Part shown: positions 6,417 to 15,084 of the stretch, piece after piece
How positions within the stretch are numbered: position 1 is the stretch's first letter
Layout of the letters: each line of letters starts with the position of its first letter
Assembly (NCBI GenBank): GCA_001542995.1
Contig: LFLA01000021.1
Coordinates: forward strand, 388,875-423,487
Origin: Nitrospina sp. LS_NOB
Lineage (GTDB): Bacteria; Nitrospinota; Nitrospinia; Nitrospinales; VA-1
DNA length: 34,613 bases
Direction of reading: 5' to 3'
Position numbers and translations under genes: made by a program
Notes under the pieces: generated by a model
Seen by the model: the letters and a program-made list of their open reading frames with translations, nothing else
What the model was told of the DNA's origin: nothing
Databases searched by the model: none

Positions 6417-9400
6417 ATGTACCTGAAAAACTTAGAATTAGAGGGTTTCAAATCGTTTGTCGATTCCACCAACCTGGAGTTTGGAAACGGTTTTACAGCC
6501 ATTGTCGGTCCCAATGGTTGCGGAAAGAGCAATGTCTCCGACGCGATTCGCTGGGTCATTGGCGAGCAAAGGTCCAAAACTCTGCGTAGCACCCGTATCA
6601 CGGATCTCATATTCAATGGCAGTAGCAGCCGAAAACCGGTGAACCGGGCAGAAATCTCCCTGACCTTATCCAATGTGCCAGCGGGAATCCGGATCGCTGG
6701 GATTTCCAATACGGCCGAAGATGTCAAAGTCACCCGTTGCTACCATCGTTCCGGCGAAAGCGAATTTTATATCAACCAGATTCCATGCCGCTTGAAGGAT
6801 ATTACGGATTTCCTTTTGGATGCGGGGATCAGCCCAAAAGTCCTGACCATTATTGAGCAGGGCCATATTCAGGACATCATCACTTCCAAACCGGAAGAAA
6901 GGCGTATCCTGATTGAAGAAGCTGCGGGAATCCTGAAATTCAAGCACCGCAAAAACGAAGCCATCCGCAAGCTCGACAGCTCGCGCCAGAATTTGGAACG
7001 CGTGGCGGATATTGTTCAGGAACTGTCCCGACAGGTCGAATCGTTAAAGCGCCAGGCCGCCAAGGCGGAACGCTATAAAAAATACAAAGCCGAGGTCAAG
7101 GAACTTTCCCTCAAGCTTTTCTCCATCAAAATCCGCCGCTACCAATCGCAACTACTGACGATAGAAGCGGAGTTAGAGGAACAAACAGAAAAGAAAACCG
7201 AGTGGAACGCCCGTCTCTCCACCTTCGAAAATCAAATCGCCCAACTCAATGTGGAAATCGAAGAATCGTTGAGCCGGTTGAATGAAGCGCGCGAAACCAT
7301 TCACCAGTTGAACTCTCAAATCGGAAACAGCGAACAAAGCATTGCTTTCAAAAAAGAGCAGAAATCTGAAGCAGAAACGGACATCGAATCCGCCACAGGA
7401 GAAATTTCCCAGATGGAAGGGGAAATTAGCGGCCTGACAAACCAGATCGAAAACGAAAGGCAAAACCTTTCTGCCACCTCACAGGAGATCAACGAGCAGG
7501 AAATTGTGCTGGATCAACGCAAAACCGAAAACGAGCAGAAACGGGATGCGTTGCAGGAAATTCAGGAGCAAGTTCTCAGTGGCGAAAAAAATGTTCACAA
7601 CTTATTCCAGCAAACAGCCCATTCAAAAAACCAGATGACCGCTCTGGATACCCGTATCCAGGGATTGGAAACCGGACAGAAAAAAATGGTGACAGAAAAA
7701 GAAGAAGTCCATCGCCAAATTCAGGAAAACCAGTCGGGCATGGAGCAAAGAGAATCAGAACACCAGCAGAAAACCGAGGAGCTTGCGCGTTTCAAAGAAC
7801 AGCAAGAGACATTGCGGCAGGAAACCACCTCTTACTCGCAACAACTCCAAGCTGAAACAGACCGTCATAGCTCCAAAAAAGAGGACTATTTTCATAAAGC
7901 CTCCCTTCTCGGCACATTGGAGAAACTGAGAAGCCAGTTTGAGGGATTTCATGAGGGTGTTAAATCTCTTATGAACAAACAAAACGGCGAACGTATTCCG
8001 GGAATCCGGGAAGTGCTGGTCGATGTGTTACAAACGCCAGCGGAATATGAAGTGGCCATCGAAACAGCCCTGGGTGAAAAACTGCAAAGCGTTATTGTCA
8101 ATTCCTATTCCGATTCGCTGGAGGCCATCGGCTATCTTAAGAATCATCAGTCAGGTCGGGGCCTGTTCGCTCCTCTCAATCCGAAAGCAACTCCTTCCGC
8201 TCCTCTTTATATGAATGGCACGCAGGGAATCGTGGGCAAAGCCCTCAACTTTGTCGAATGTCAGGAAGAGTATCGACCTGTTATCGAATTGCTACTGAAA
8301 AGCGTTGTCATTGTTCAGGATATGGATGTCGCCATGGAGCTGCATCAGGAACCGGAGTTTCATGGAACCGTTGTCACCTTGAACGGAGAAATGATTGATG
8401 CTAACGGATTCGTCACCGGAGGATCTCTGGAAAATGATTCCTCAAGTCTGCTGGCCAGGAACCGGGAAATAGAAACCCTCACCCATAGTGTCGGTAGTAT
8501 TAAAGAAGAATTGGATGCCTCGCAGGAAAATATCGAAAATAAAAAGCAGGGCCTTTCCCAACTCGAGGCCAACCTGAGGCAACTGGGCCAGCAGACCCAT
8601 ACCGCCGAGATCGCAACGAATAACAAACTCCGCGATCTGGAACAATCGCGTCAGGAAGCAGAACGTCTTGGCAGCAAAAGCTCCTCCATTGACAAGGAAA
8701 TTTCAGCCATAGACCTGGAAAGAGAAACACTGGTCACAGAGAAATCTTCACTGAACCAGCAATTGGAGTCGGCCGAGCAAAAAAGAGTTGAGGAAGAAGC
8801 GCTTTTAACCGGCTATCGGGAAGAACTGGAACAGAGCCGGTCCGGCCTTGAGGAAATTTCATCCGAGATCAGCCGACTCAAAGTTTTGATCGCATCGCTG
8901 ATCGGCCGGCGGGAAAACACACTCACAGAAATCAAACGACTGGAACTTCAGCAACAAAACCTGAAACAGCAAATTGAAAGGCGTGAGTCGGACCGCGTTT
9001 TCAACCAGAACAGAATTACTGAAATTGATGGCGAAATTTCAACCCTGGAAAGCACAGTCCTCAAACTTTCCCGGGAAAAAGATCAGCTGACCGAAACAGC
9101 CGCTCAGGAAGAAGAGTCCCTGCGGCAAAAGGAAGAGGATCAAAAGGGTATGGAGCAGGACACCCGTGAACTTTCCCGAAAAATTCAGGAAATCACCGAG
9201 ACCCTTTCTCAAATTGAAATCAAACGATCTGAAAACCGCCTGCAAATCGCCCACCTGGAAGAACGCGCTTACGAAGACTTTAACGCAACACGGGAGGAGT
9301 TACAGTCGGCCTACGACGAGACCATTGATGAGAGCGAAACGGACGAGCAGGTTAAAGAACTCAAGGAAAAGGTGGCAAAATTAGGTGAGGTCAATCTGGC

Positions 9401-9974
9401 CGCGCTTTCGGATTTTGAAAAAACCAACGAGCGTTACACCTTCCTGAAAAAACAGCAGGACGATCTGGCCGAGTCCATCGAACTCCTCCATTCAACCATT
9501 GAAAAAATAAACCGCACCACCAAACAACGGTTTCTCGATACCTTCGAATTGGTGAACGTAAATTTCAAGGAAATTTTTGCGCGTCTCTTTCAAGGTGGAA
9601 AAGCAAACCTGACCCTGGTTGACAAGGCCAACCCTCTCGATTCGGGAATTGAAATCACCGCAAATCCTTTAGGAAAAAGCCTGCAAAGCCTGGCTCTGAT
9701 GTCCGGAGGAGAAAAAGCCATGACCGCCATCGCCCTGATGTTTGCGGTATTCAAAGTCCGGCCCAGCCCCTTCTGCCTGCTGGATGAAGTGGATGCCCCG
9801 CTGGATGAAGCCAATGTGGTCCGTTTCCAGGAAATGCTCAAGGAAATGGCTGTTAACACACAATTCATTATCATCACCCACAACCAAAAAACCATGTCTT
9901 TTGCCAATGCCCTCTACGGCATCACCATGGAAGAACAGGGTGTCTCCAAAGCAGTCTCCGTCCACTTCAACTAG
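6417..9974 (+). CDS. smc: Chromosome segregation protein SMC
   Basis: 1185 residues, the normal length of bacterial SMC, the ATP-driven DNA-entrapping subunit of condensin. The N-terminal head has MYLKNLELEGFKSF and Walker A GPNGCGKSN (31-39), with the Q-loop near WVIGEQRSK. Long coiled coils flank a hinge around residues 520-670 (LREVLVDV-like start, GRGLFAPLNP, FHGTVVTLNGEMID, GFVTGG). The C-terminal head has the ABC signature LMSGGEKAMTAIAL near 1093-1106 and Walker B FCLLDEVDAPLDEANV near 1119-1134. The protein ends soon after the D-loop/H-loop region IIITHNQKTM. The partner genes scpA and scpB are not in this window. No strong Shine-Dalgarno is seen before the ATG. Confidence 0.97.
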   Translation: MYLKNLELEGFKSFVDSTNLEFGNGFTAIVGPNGCGKSNVSDAIRWVIGEQRSKTLRSTRITDLIFNGSSSRKPVNRAEISLTLSNVPAGIRIAGISNTAEDVKVTRCYHRSGESEFYINQIPCRLKDITDFLLDAGISPKVLTIIEQGHIQDIITSKPEERRILIEEAAGILKFKHRKNEAIRKLDSSRQNLERVADIVQELSRQVESLKRQAAKAERYKKYKAEVKELSLKLFSIKIRRYQSQLLTIEAELEEQTEKKTEWNARLSTFENQIAQLNVEIEESLSRLNEARETIHQLNSQIGNSEQSIAFKKEQKSEAETDIESATGEISQMEGEISGLTNQIENERQNLSATSQEINEQEIVLDQRKTENEQKRDALQEIQEQVLSGEKNVHNLFQQTAHSKNQMTALDTRIQGLETGQKKMVTEKEEVHRQIQENQSGMEQRESEHQQKTEELARFKEQQETLRQETTSYSQQLQAETDRHSSKKEDYFHKASLLGTLEKLRSQFEGFHEGVKSLMNKQNGERIPGIREVLVDVLQTPAEYEVAIETALGEKLQSVIVNSYSDSLEAIGYLKNHQSGRGLFAPLNPKATPSAPLYMNGTQGIVGKALNFVECQEEYRPVIELLLKSVVIVQDMDVAMELHQEPEFHGTVVTLNGEMIDANGFVTGGSLENDSSSLLARNREIETLTHSVGSIKEELDASQENIENKKQGLSQLEANLRQLGQQTHTAEIATNNKLRDLEQSRQEAERLGSKSSSIDKEISAIDLERETLVTEKSSLNQQLESAEQKRVEEEALLTGYREELEQSRSGLEEISSEISRLKVLIASLIGRRENTLTEIKRLELQQQNLKQQIERRESDRVFNQNRITEIDGEISTLESTVLKLSREKDQLTETAAQEEESLRQKEEDQKGMEQDTRELSRKIQEITETLSQIEIKRSENRLQIAHLEERAYEDFNATREELQSAYDETIDESETDEQVKELKEKVAKLGEVNLAALSDFEKTNERYTFLKKQQDDLAESIELLHSTIEKINRTTKQRFLDTFELVNVNFKEIFARLFQGGKANLTLVDKANPLDSGIEITANPLGKSLQSLALMSGGEKAMTAIALMFAVFKVRPSPFCLLDEVDAPLDEANVVRFQEMLKEMAVNTQFIIITHNQKTMSFANALYGITMEEQGVSKAVSVHFN

Positions 9975-10195
9975 CGGCGTAACCACCGCTGGCAATAAGG
10001 CGGTAACACTACGCGACCGCCCAAGACATAAATTCATTGCACATTGCTAACCGGCGGCCACTTAGCGTGGGGCCAATGAGCAATGGCCATCGGGCCGAGC
10101 TAATCTGCTGCTAGCTTTTAACGTCATTGTTCATTGGCCCCACAGGGGTATCACTGCCCTATTGCTACCGGCGGCTACGCCGGGGTATAATCCGC
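9975..10195. repeat. Intergenic repeat block, family D
   Basis: The 240-odd bases between smc and the LRR gene contain several GC palindromes and GGCAAT/CATTGCC words: ACCACCGCTGGCAATAAGG, ACCGGCGGCCAC...CAATGGCC, and near the end TGCTACCGGCGGCTACGCC. It resembles 6108-6296 and 22595-22660. No supported gene. Confidence 0.45.
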
Positions 10196-10221
10196 TTCAT
10201 ATTAACTAATTGTATCTTGTT

Positions 10222-11574
10222 ATGGCGGAAGCGAAAGACATTGACAACAGCTTGGAGTTCCTCCGGTATTTTGAAAAAAACACCGAGAACTCCGACCTCG
10301 GTACTCTCATCCGGGAGAAGTTGAGTCTCGACAAAAAATTTCTGAATCTTTTAGGTTGTCAGCTTAAAGAAGAGGATTTCAAAATCATCGCCGGAGCCAG
10401 CCCTCTTAAATCTCTTTCTTCCCTGAATCTTGAACAAACAGGTTTGAATTCTAGCGGACTGCAATCGCTCAGCGCTTCCGCCTGTTTTCGCAATCTGGAA
10501 AACCTTTCGCTGGCCAACAATAATCTCGACGACGAAGCCTTATTCTTCCTTTCCAAGTGCCGGGCACTGACGCTCCTGAAAGACTTGAGTTTATCCAGCA
10601 ACGAAATTGGCGTGCTAGGGGCCAAGGTTCTTTCTTTGGCAGAGGGCATGAACAATCTGGAGCGGTTGAACATTTCCTACAACCGTTTAGAACCACTTGG
10701 CATTAAATCGCTTGCCGACTCAAAACTTGGCCGCCAATTGACCGATATCAATCTTCGCGACACGGGGATTGGTGATGAGGGTTTAAAATTTTTAATGCAG
10801 ACACCCCCTCTTGAAAAGATCCTCACGGTTGATCTTTCCGATAATAGTTTGACCCATGAAGGAATGGAGGCTCTGGCGCGGTCGCAGGTGTTTCCAAACC
10901 TCAAAGTTTTGATTCTGAACAACAACCATCTTGAAGATGATGGAGTCTATGCCATGGCCGAGTCTCCCATGTTTGCAAAACTCGAAACCCTGATCATGCA
11001 CAATAACGGATTGACCACCGATAGCGCCATTTCCCTTTCCACCTCTAAATCGATCACTCAACTTAAAACACTGGACCTGAATAACAACGATCTTCGTGCC
11101 GAGGGAGTGAAGGCGCTGGCGGAATCCGCAAATATGAAAAATATAGAAACGCTGGATCTCGGCGAGAATAAAATCGGCCACAAGGGTGCAGAGGCCTTGG
11201 CGCAATCCCCTCATTGCGCCAGCTTGAAATCTTTGCGACTGAACAACAATAATATTGCCGATCAGGGGGCCACGGCGTTGGCCTGTTCTACCACCCTGAC
11301 TCAATTGGAATCTTTATACCTGGAAAACGAAAACTGGATTCATGCACAAGGTGCCAAGGCAATTGCCGAGTCCAAAAATTTGTCCAGCCTTCGCCGGTTG
11401 GTACTCGCCTTGAATGCCATTGGCGATGAAGGCGCAATTTATCTGGCCAATTCCCACCCACTCTCCGGCCTGCATTTTTTAAACGTAGCGGGCAGCAAGC
11501 TGAGCCCCAGAGGGGAAGATGCCCTGCAAAAATCCACGGCACTGGCTAATCTTCAAGTTCTTGAAATTGTTTGA
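10222..11574 (+). CDS. Leucine-rich-repeat protein, ribonuclease-inhibitor type
   Basis: About 450 residues from the ATG at 10222 (an in-frame TTG at 10210 is less likely). After a roughly 60-residue leader, almost the whole protein is a run of about 28-residue LRR units with the RI-type pattern L-x-x-L-x-L-x-x-N-x-x-x-x-x-G, then an ALA(E/Q)S-like helix. Examples are LSSNEIGVLGAKVLSLAEGM, LNNNDLRAEGVKALAES and LGENKIGHKGAEALAQS. No signal peptide or membrane segment is seen, so it is probably cytoplasmic. No effector, NTPase or peptidase domain is attached, so it is not an NLR-type defence protein by itself. Such LRR solenoids bind proteins; the partner is unknown. It stands alone between repeat blocks. 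Confidence 0.85.
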   Translation: MAEAKDIDNSLEFLRYFEKNTENSDLGTLIREKLSLDKKFLNLLGCQLKEEDFKIIAGASPLKSLSSLNLEQTGLNSSGLQSLSASACFRNLENLSLANNNLDDEALFFLSKCRALTLLKDLSLSSNEIGVLGAKVLSLAEGMNNLERLNISYNRLEPLGIKSLADSKLGRQLTDINLRDTGIGDEGLKFLMQTPPLEKILTVDLSDNSLTHEGMEALARSQVFPNLKVLILNNNHLEDDGVYAMAESPMFAKLETLIMHNNGLTTDSAISLSTSKSITQLKTLDLNNNDLRAEGVKALAESANMKNIETLDLGENKIGHKGAEALAQSPHCASLKSLRLNNNNIADQGATALACSTTLTQLESLYLENENWIHAQGAKAIAESKNLSSLRRLVLALNAIGDEGAIYLANSHPLSGLHFLNVAGSKLSPRGEDALQKSTALANLQVLEIV

Positions 11575-11738
11575 TAAACCGGTTTGGCTCATCGCGTTGC
11601 GCCGGGTCGGCGAAGAGGAACATTGTCGAGGTTGCCGGCATAGGTCAAAGCGTTAAGAATCATCCAGGTAGAGTGCCTCTACAGGCTATAGCAATGGCTT
11701 TTTTTACCCCTCCGTGGCCACCACGCGAAGTACCCGTG

Positions 11739-11872
11739 CCGGGCATGAAGTTTAAGGAAGAGGACATCACAGCTACGGAAGAATATCACGTCCGCTTGCA
11801 CAGCAGGTTGTTTCTCGGCACAAAGGGGTAAAATGACCCCTCTTTGTCAAAGAGGGGCTGGGGCGATTGACC
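11739..11872. repeat. Repeat segment (family E) followed by family C hairpin
   Basis: The gap 11575-11898 has no supported gene. At 11742-11770 it holds GGGCATGAAGTTTAAGGAAG plus AGGACATCAC, repeated at 15109-15137. At 11835-11872 it holds ACCCCTCTTTGTCAAAGAGG followed by GGCTGGGGCGATTGACC, a hairpin plus tail that recurs at 13596-13632 and 33735-33774. The last could act as a terminator for transcription from either side, but it lacks a clear T-run. Confidence 0.5.
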
Positions 11873-11898
11873 TTCCGGGGTGTTATCTTTTCAATAAA

Positions 11899-12564
11899 TT
11901 AAGGAGTCATTTCAACTAACTTTTTGATGGTTTTTTCAATGCCTTCAGCCACTTCCGAGATGCTCTGGCCTGTCATATAGGCCGGGGTCGAGACGATTTT
12001 GTTCTCCGCATCCAGCACAAAATCAGTGGTGGCGCATTCCTGATGTTTGCTGCCCATCATTTCGATCTTGCCGCTGGTTTCCTTGTCGTTGCCAATGGTC
12101 AAGACCGGTTTGGCCGGTTCACTTTCATAGATTTTTGCCATCATGGCAGGAGCAATGCACAACACCGCCTGCGGTTTTTGTTTGGCGGCAAACTCCTTCA
12201 CCAGCCGCATCACTTCCGGGTGGACCTCGCAGTTTTCGCCTTTGACCGCGAAGCTGGAGAGATTTTTTGCCGCGCCGAATCCACCGGGGAACACTAAAGC
12301 GTCAATATCATCCGCTTTGACTGTAGCGATATCTTTGATCTCGCCCCGGGCAATGCGTGCCGCTTCGACGAGGACATTACGTTTTTCTCCGGCAGTCTCT
12401 TCGCCAGTAAGATGGTTGACCACATGCATCTGATCGACATTGGGGGCCATGCACACCGCCTGGGCTCCAGCCCGGTCGATCGCTAAAAGAGTGATGACCG
12501 ACTCGTGGATCTCCGCACCGTCATACACCCCACACCCCGAAAGCACCACACCAATCTTTTTCAT
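11899..12564 (-). CDS. elbB: ElbB-like glyoxalase (DJ-1/PfpI superfamily)
   Basis: 221 residues, starting MKKIGVVLSGCGVYDGAEIH with ES, the characteristic ElbB N-terminus. The body includes NVLVEAARIARGEIKDI, then ALVFPGGFGAAKNLSSFA and KPQAVLCIAPAMMAKI with the conserved nucleophile-elbow Cys. In E. coli ElbB is a class I glutamine-amidotransferase-like protein, reported as a glyoxalase and linked to isoprenoid synthesis. The start is an ATG right after an AGAGAGG-like site (TCTAGAGAGGTTATATT on the coding strand). Its first 70 bp are repeated upstream at 13381-13450, on the far side of the toxin-antitoxin pair. This gene is complete. Confidence 0.9.
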   Translation of the reverse strand: MKKIGVVLSGCGVYDGAEIHESVITLLAIDRAGAQAVCMAPNVDQMHVVNHLTGEETAGEKRNVLVEAARIARGEIKDIATVKADDIDALVFPGGFGAAKNLSSFAVKGENCEVHPEVMRLVKEFAAKQKPQAVLCIAPAMMAKIYESEPAKPVLTIGNDKETSGKIEMMGSKHQECATTDFVLDAENKIVSTPAYMTGQSISEVAEGIEKTIKKLVEMTP

Positions 12565-12592
12565 AATATAACCTCTCTAGAAAAAATGGATC

Positions 12593-12922
12593 TTAGGCCA
12601 TGACGACATCTTGAAAGGATTCCCCTTTTCTTCGTCGTGTGACCTGCACCGTTATCTTTCGATCCAGATTATTTAAAAACCCGAACAGCCGTTCCTGGGA
12701 AAACAGCGTATAGCGCCCGTTCATCAGGTTCGATACTTCCGGCTGTTTAATATTCAGAAGCTTGCCAATCTCGCGTTGCTTGAGCTTTTTCTTTTCAAGG
12801 ATCATCCGCACAGAATGGCCGAGTTTGGCGCGTGTTAAAAGTTCTTCCGATTCATCAAGTCCCAAATCGGCAAACACATTGCCCGAACTTTCTGCAAAAG
12901 TTATTTTTTCATTTTTCTTCAT
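12593..12922 (-). CDS. XRE-type antitoxin (HigA-like)
   Basis: 109 residues. The central helix-turn-helix reads KKLKQREIGKLLNIKQPEVS then NLMNGRYTLFSQERLF, typical of XRE/HigA antitoxins. The C-terminus NLDRKITVQVTRRR is the usual short strand after the HTH in this group. The N-terminal 25 residues (FAESSGNVFADLGLDESEEL) match the leader often seen in these antitoxins. Its ATG overlaps the toxin's stop (ATGA, 12919-12922), so the pair is translationally coupled with the toxin first. It is expected to neutralise the toxin and repress the operon, probably at the palindrome 13296-13313. Confidence 0.87.
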   Translation of the reverse strand: MKKNEKITFAESSGNVFADLGLDESEELLTRAKLGHSVRMILEKKKLKQREIGKLLNIKQPEVSNLMNGRYTLFSQERLFGFLNNLDRKITVQVTRRRKGESFQDVVMA

Positions 12923-13293
12923 AAATCTTTCTCCCTTTCTATGGCAACAGCTTCCTTGTAACGCCGTTCAATCATCTCCATATCAAGTTTGGCTGTTTTT
13001 CGGCCTTGCGGTGCTTTCTTCTGGAGGGCATGGAGAACATAAACACGTTTGCCAATCTGCACCGCATAAACCGTTCGGTAGGTATCGGTATCAAAGCGGG
13101 TGACGATTTCCAGAACCCCGCTGGCCACACCCTTAAGCGGTTTGGCTTGTGGTGGTTTGATCCCTTTTTGCACATCAAAAAGTGCCGCTCCAATATCCTG
13201 CCTCACTTTCGGTGGAAACAATTGCACCCGCTTGCGCACATCTCCAACCCACACCACCGGCTTTACGCTATCCTCGTCCATACCACTTGTCAT
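12919..13293 (-). CDS. HigB-like/Gp49-family RelE-fold toxin
   Basis: 124 residues; the second Met (13281, MDEDSVKPVVWVGD) may be the true start because the first ATG sits almost on the upstream palindrome. The sequence KPVVWVGDVRKRVQLFPPKV, GAALFDVQKG, AKPLKGVASGVLEIVTRFD, TYRTVYAVQIGKRVYVLHAL and QKKAPQGRKT is the phage-derived Gp49-like/HigB layout. Family members cut mRNA on the ribosome. The basic C-terminal part with the FQKK-like element (here LQKK) and Arg/Tyr residues are retained, so it looks active. The module is flanked by two copies of the elbB 5' end. Confidence 0.86.
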   Translation of the reverse strand: MTSGMDEDSVKPVVWVGDVRKRVQLFPPKVRQDIGAALFDVQKGIKPPQAKPLKGVASGVLEIVTRFDTDTYRTVYAVQIGKRVYVLHALQKKAPQGRKTAKLDMEMIERRYKEAVAIEREKDL

Positions 13294-13295
13294 GA

Positions 13296-13313
13296 TATAA
13301 GTAGTTACTTATA
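13296..13313. promoter_or_regulatory. 18-bp palindrome, likely toxin-antitoxin operator
   Basis: TATAAGTAGTTACTTATA is an 8+2+8 perfect inverted repeat, immediately upstream of the toxin start region. Its position and symmetry fit autorepression by the dimeric HTH antitoxin. If the toxin starts at 13293 there is no room for a ribosome-binding site, which favours the start at 13281. Confidence 0.65.
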
Positions 13314-13380
13314 AACGCAAGAGATTTATTTTGCTTTTACGGGAAGGCTGGCAGAGGTATATCGAAGGGTGAGAAGTTGG

Positions 13381-13450
13381 TGACCGACTCGTGGATCTCC
13401 GCACCGTCATACACCCCGCAACCCGAAAGCACCACACCAATCTTTTTCAT
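13381..13450 (-). pseudogene. elbB: Duplicate 5' fragment of elbB
   Basis: These 70 bp match 12495-12564, the first 23 codons of elbB, at 68 of 70 positions. The two differences fall in adjacent Gly and Cys codons (GGG/GGT, TGT/TGC) and are both synonymous. Similarity stops sharply after the codons for HESV; the frame then runs 14 more codons to a TAA. The fragment keeps a start codon and could be translated as a 37-residue peptide, but it cannot be functional ElbB. It marks the far edge of the inserted toxin-antitoxin segment. Confidence 0.88.
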
Positions 13451-13766
13451 GATTATTTCCCCCAGAAAAATAAAAACAGAGATTAGTTTTTGATTAAATT
13501 TTCACCTGATTTTACCACCCCTGCAATACAGTGGGGAAATGTTTTAACCACAGATGGACACAGGTAAACACAGATTTTAGAGAAAAAAGGTTTTAGCCCC
13601 CCTCTTTTTAAAGAGGGTTGGGGTGATTGACCACCAGTTAGGCTCAATTGTCGAAGGGCAAAACCGTGATTCATTATCCTTTCATTCCCTAAGCCAATCC
13701 AGTAAAATCCGAATTCGGAAGCAGAATTCATGGTGTGATTAAAAGAGACTTATTGGCGGAAAAATT
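13451..13766. other. Intergenic stretch with family C hairpin
   Basis: There are 316 bases without a supported gene. They contain ACCACAGATGGACACAGG then TAAACACAGATTTT near 13549-13578, and the family C hairpin CCCCCTCTTTTTAAAGAGGG with its TTGGGGTGATTGACC tail at 13597-13632. The original elbB promoter may lie just above 13450, but no strong consensus is visible on that strand. Confidence 0.4.
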
Positions 13767-14622
13767 ATGGCTGTCCCAAAATATGATGATTTGTTCAACC
13801 CTCTTCTAAGAGCAATGCACAGTCTAGGTGGTTCCGCTTCGATCTCAGAGCAAGAAGACAATGTAGCATCAATATTAAACCTGTCCGAAAAAGAAATAGC
13901 GGAAATACATAAAGGTAATCGCACAAAATTGAGTTACCGGTTGGCATGGGCAAGAAACTACCTCAAACGATTTGGAGTCCTTTACAATTCTCAAAGGGGA
14001 GTTTGGGCACTTACATCAAAAGGTCAAAAAAAGGTCAAAAAACCAAAAAAGTTAATAAGACTGATAATAAGACTGAAGTGAACCAATTTGTGAACAGCTT
14101 CGACAAAAAAGAGGAGAAAAAGAAAAAAGAAATACTAAAAGACGAGGAAAGTTCAGCCTGGGAAAATGAATTGCTTGACCTGATAAAAACTCTAACGCCA
14201 GATGCATTTGAGCGGTTATGTCAAAGAATCCTCAGGGAGTCTGGGTTTACACGCATGTTGAGGTCACAGGACGTTCTGGAGATGGCGGAATAGACGGAAA
14301 GGGTGTAGTCCGAATTGGTGGCCTTCTTTCTTTTCATATGATTTTTCAATGCAAACGCTGGCAAGGAAGTGTCCAATCTTCCGTAATTCGCGATTTTCGT
14401 GGGGCTATGGTTGGACGGACGGATAAAGGCTTATTAATTACAACGGGGACATTCACCAAAGGTGCCCGAGCAGAAGCCCAACGGGACGGTGCCCCACCCA
14501 TAGACCTGGTAGATGGCGAAACGCTGGTCAATAAATTAAAGGATTTAAGCTTAGGAGTGGAAATAAAAGAAAAAGTCGTCCAAGAAATTATACTAGATAA
14601 AGAATTTTTTAATGGGATATAA
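13767..14622 (+). pseudogene. mrr: Mrr-type restriction endonuclease, two frameshifts
   Basis: Three overlapping plus frames make one Mrr protein of about 285 residues. Frame one, from ATG 13767, gives MAVPKYDDLFNPLLRAMHSL to RLAWARNYLKRFGVLYNSQR with GVWALTSKG, the Mrr N-terminal winged-helix domain. Frame two continues NQFVNSFDKKEE and WENELLDLIKTLTPDAFERL with CQRILRESGFT. Frame three carries HVEVTGRSGDGGIDGKG, FQCKRW and GALLITTGTFTKGA-like sequence (GLLITTGTFTKGARAEAQRD). The PD-(D/E)xK residues (Asp of GGIDG and the QCK Lys) survive. The first shift lies in an A-rich tract near 14020-14050. The second, near 14247-14253, looks like a duplicated AC. Mrr cleaves methylated DNA; this copy should be inactive. 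Confidence 0.85.
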
Positions 14623-14638
14623 AAATCAACCGCGCACC

Positions 14639-14797
14639 TAACCGTCGTCGCGAGCCGCTGGAAGCGGCGTGGCGATCCAGACTTTATAATTAATTTCCTT
14701 CCTGGGTTTACCCTTTCTGGGCACGAAGGCAAATGAGAAAATATCACAGCTTCGCCATCTCTTTTCTGGATTGCTTCGCTCCGCTCGCAACGACGAT
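14639..14797. repeat. Family A inverted-repeat element next to GIY-YIG gene
   Basis: The left arm near 14641-14681 (GTCGTCGCGAGCCGCTGGAA... GATCCAGAC) and right arm near 14760-14797 (TCTGGATTGCTTCGCTCC... AACGACGATC) are inverted copies of the family A arm, enclosing about 80 bp. The enclosed and right-hand part (14697-14797) is repeated directly at 15085-15197, beyond the GIY-YIG gene. Confidence 0.6.
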
Positions 14798-15084
14798 CAG
14801 AGGATGTCATCATGAAGATCGTTCCAGTTCGGATTCATGTTTTCTATCAACGCGATTTTTTTCTTTCTTGAACCCGCCTTAATTTGTTTTTCACGACTGA
14901 TAGCACTGTCCATGTTTTCATGAGTTTCGTAATAGACTAATTGATTACAACCATATTTCCTTGCAAAACCTGCTACGACTCCATTTCTGTGCTCATGAAC
15001 CCGTTTCACCAAATTGCTGGTCACTCCGGTATAAAGGGTTCCATTCCGTTTATTCGTCATTATGTAGATCACGGGTCGTTTCAT
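14797..15084 (-). CDS. Small GIY-YIG nuclease-family protein
   Basis: 95 residues that are essentially one GIY-YIG domain: VIYIMTNKRNGTLYTGVTSN with Tyr7 and Tyr18 (YTG for YIG), LVKRVHEHRNG with Arg28, and AISREKQIKAGSRKKK with Glu65 as the likely metal ligand. The closing NPNWNDLHDDIL is typical of the UvrC-like, stand-alone YhbQ/URI group. Such proteins are presumed nucleases, mostly without a known role. This one is not in an operon. It is bracketed by direct repeats of about 100 bp (14697-14797 and 15085-15197), so its stop lies at the edge of one repeat and its start at the edge of the other. Confidence 0.92.
   Translation of the reverse strand: MKRPVIYIMTNKRNGTLYTGVTSNLVKRVHEHRNGVVAGFARKYGCNQLVYYETHENMDSAISREKQIKAGSRKKKIALIENMNPNWNDLHDDIL

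Noticed and set aside
10222-11574. LRR protein as part of an NLR-type defence system
   Set aside because: No NTPase, TIR, protease or nuclease domain in it or in an adjacent gene.
11571-11831. 86-codon ORF after the LRR gene
   Set aside because: It runs through dispersed repeat sequence (family E) with no domain-like sequence.
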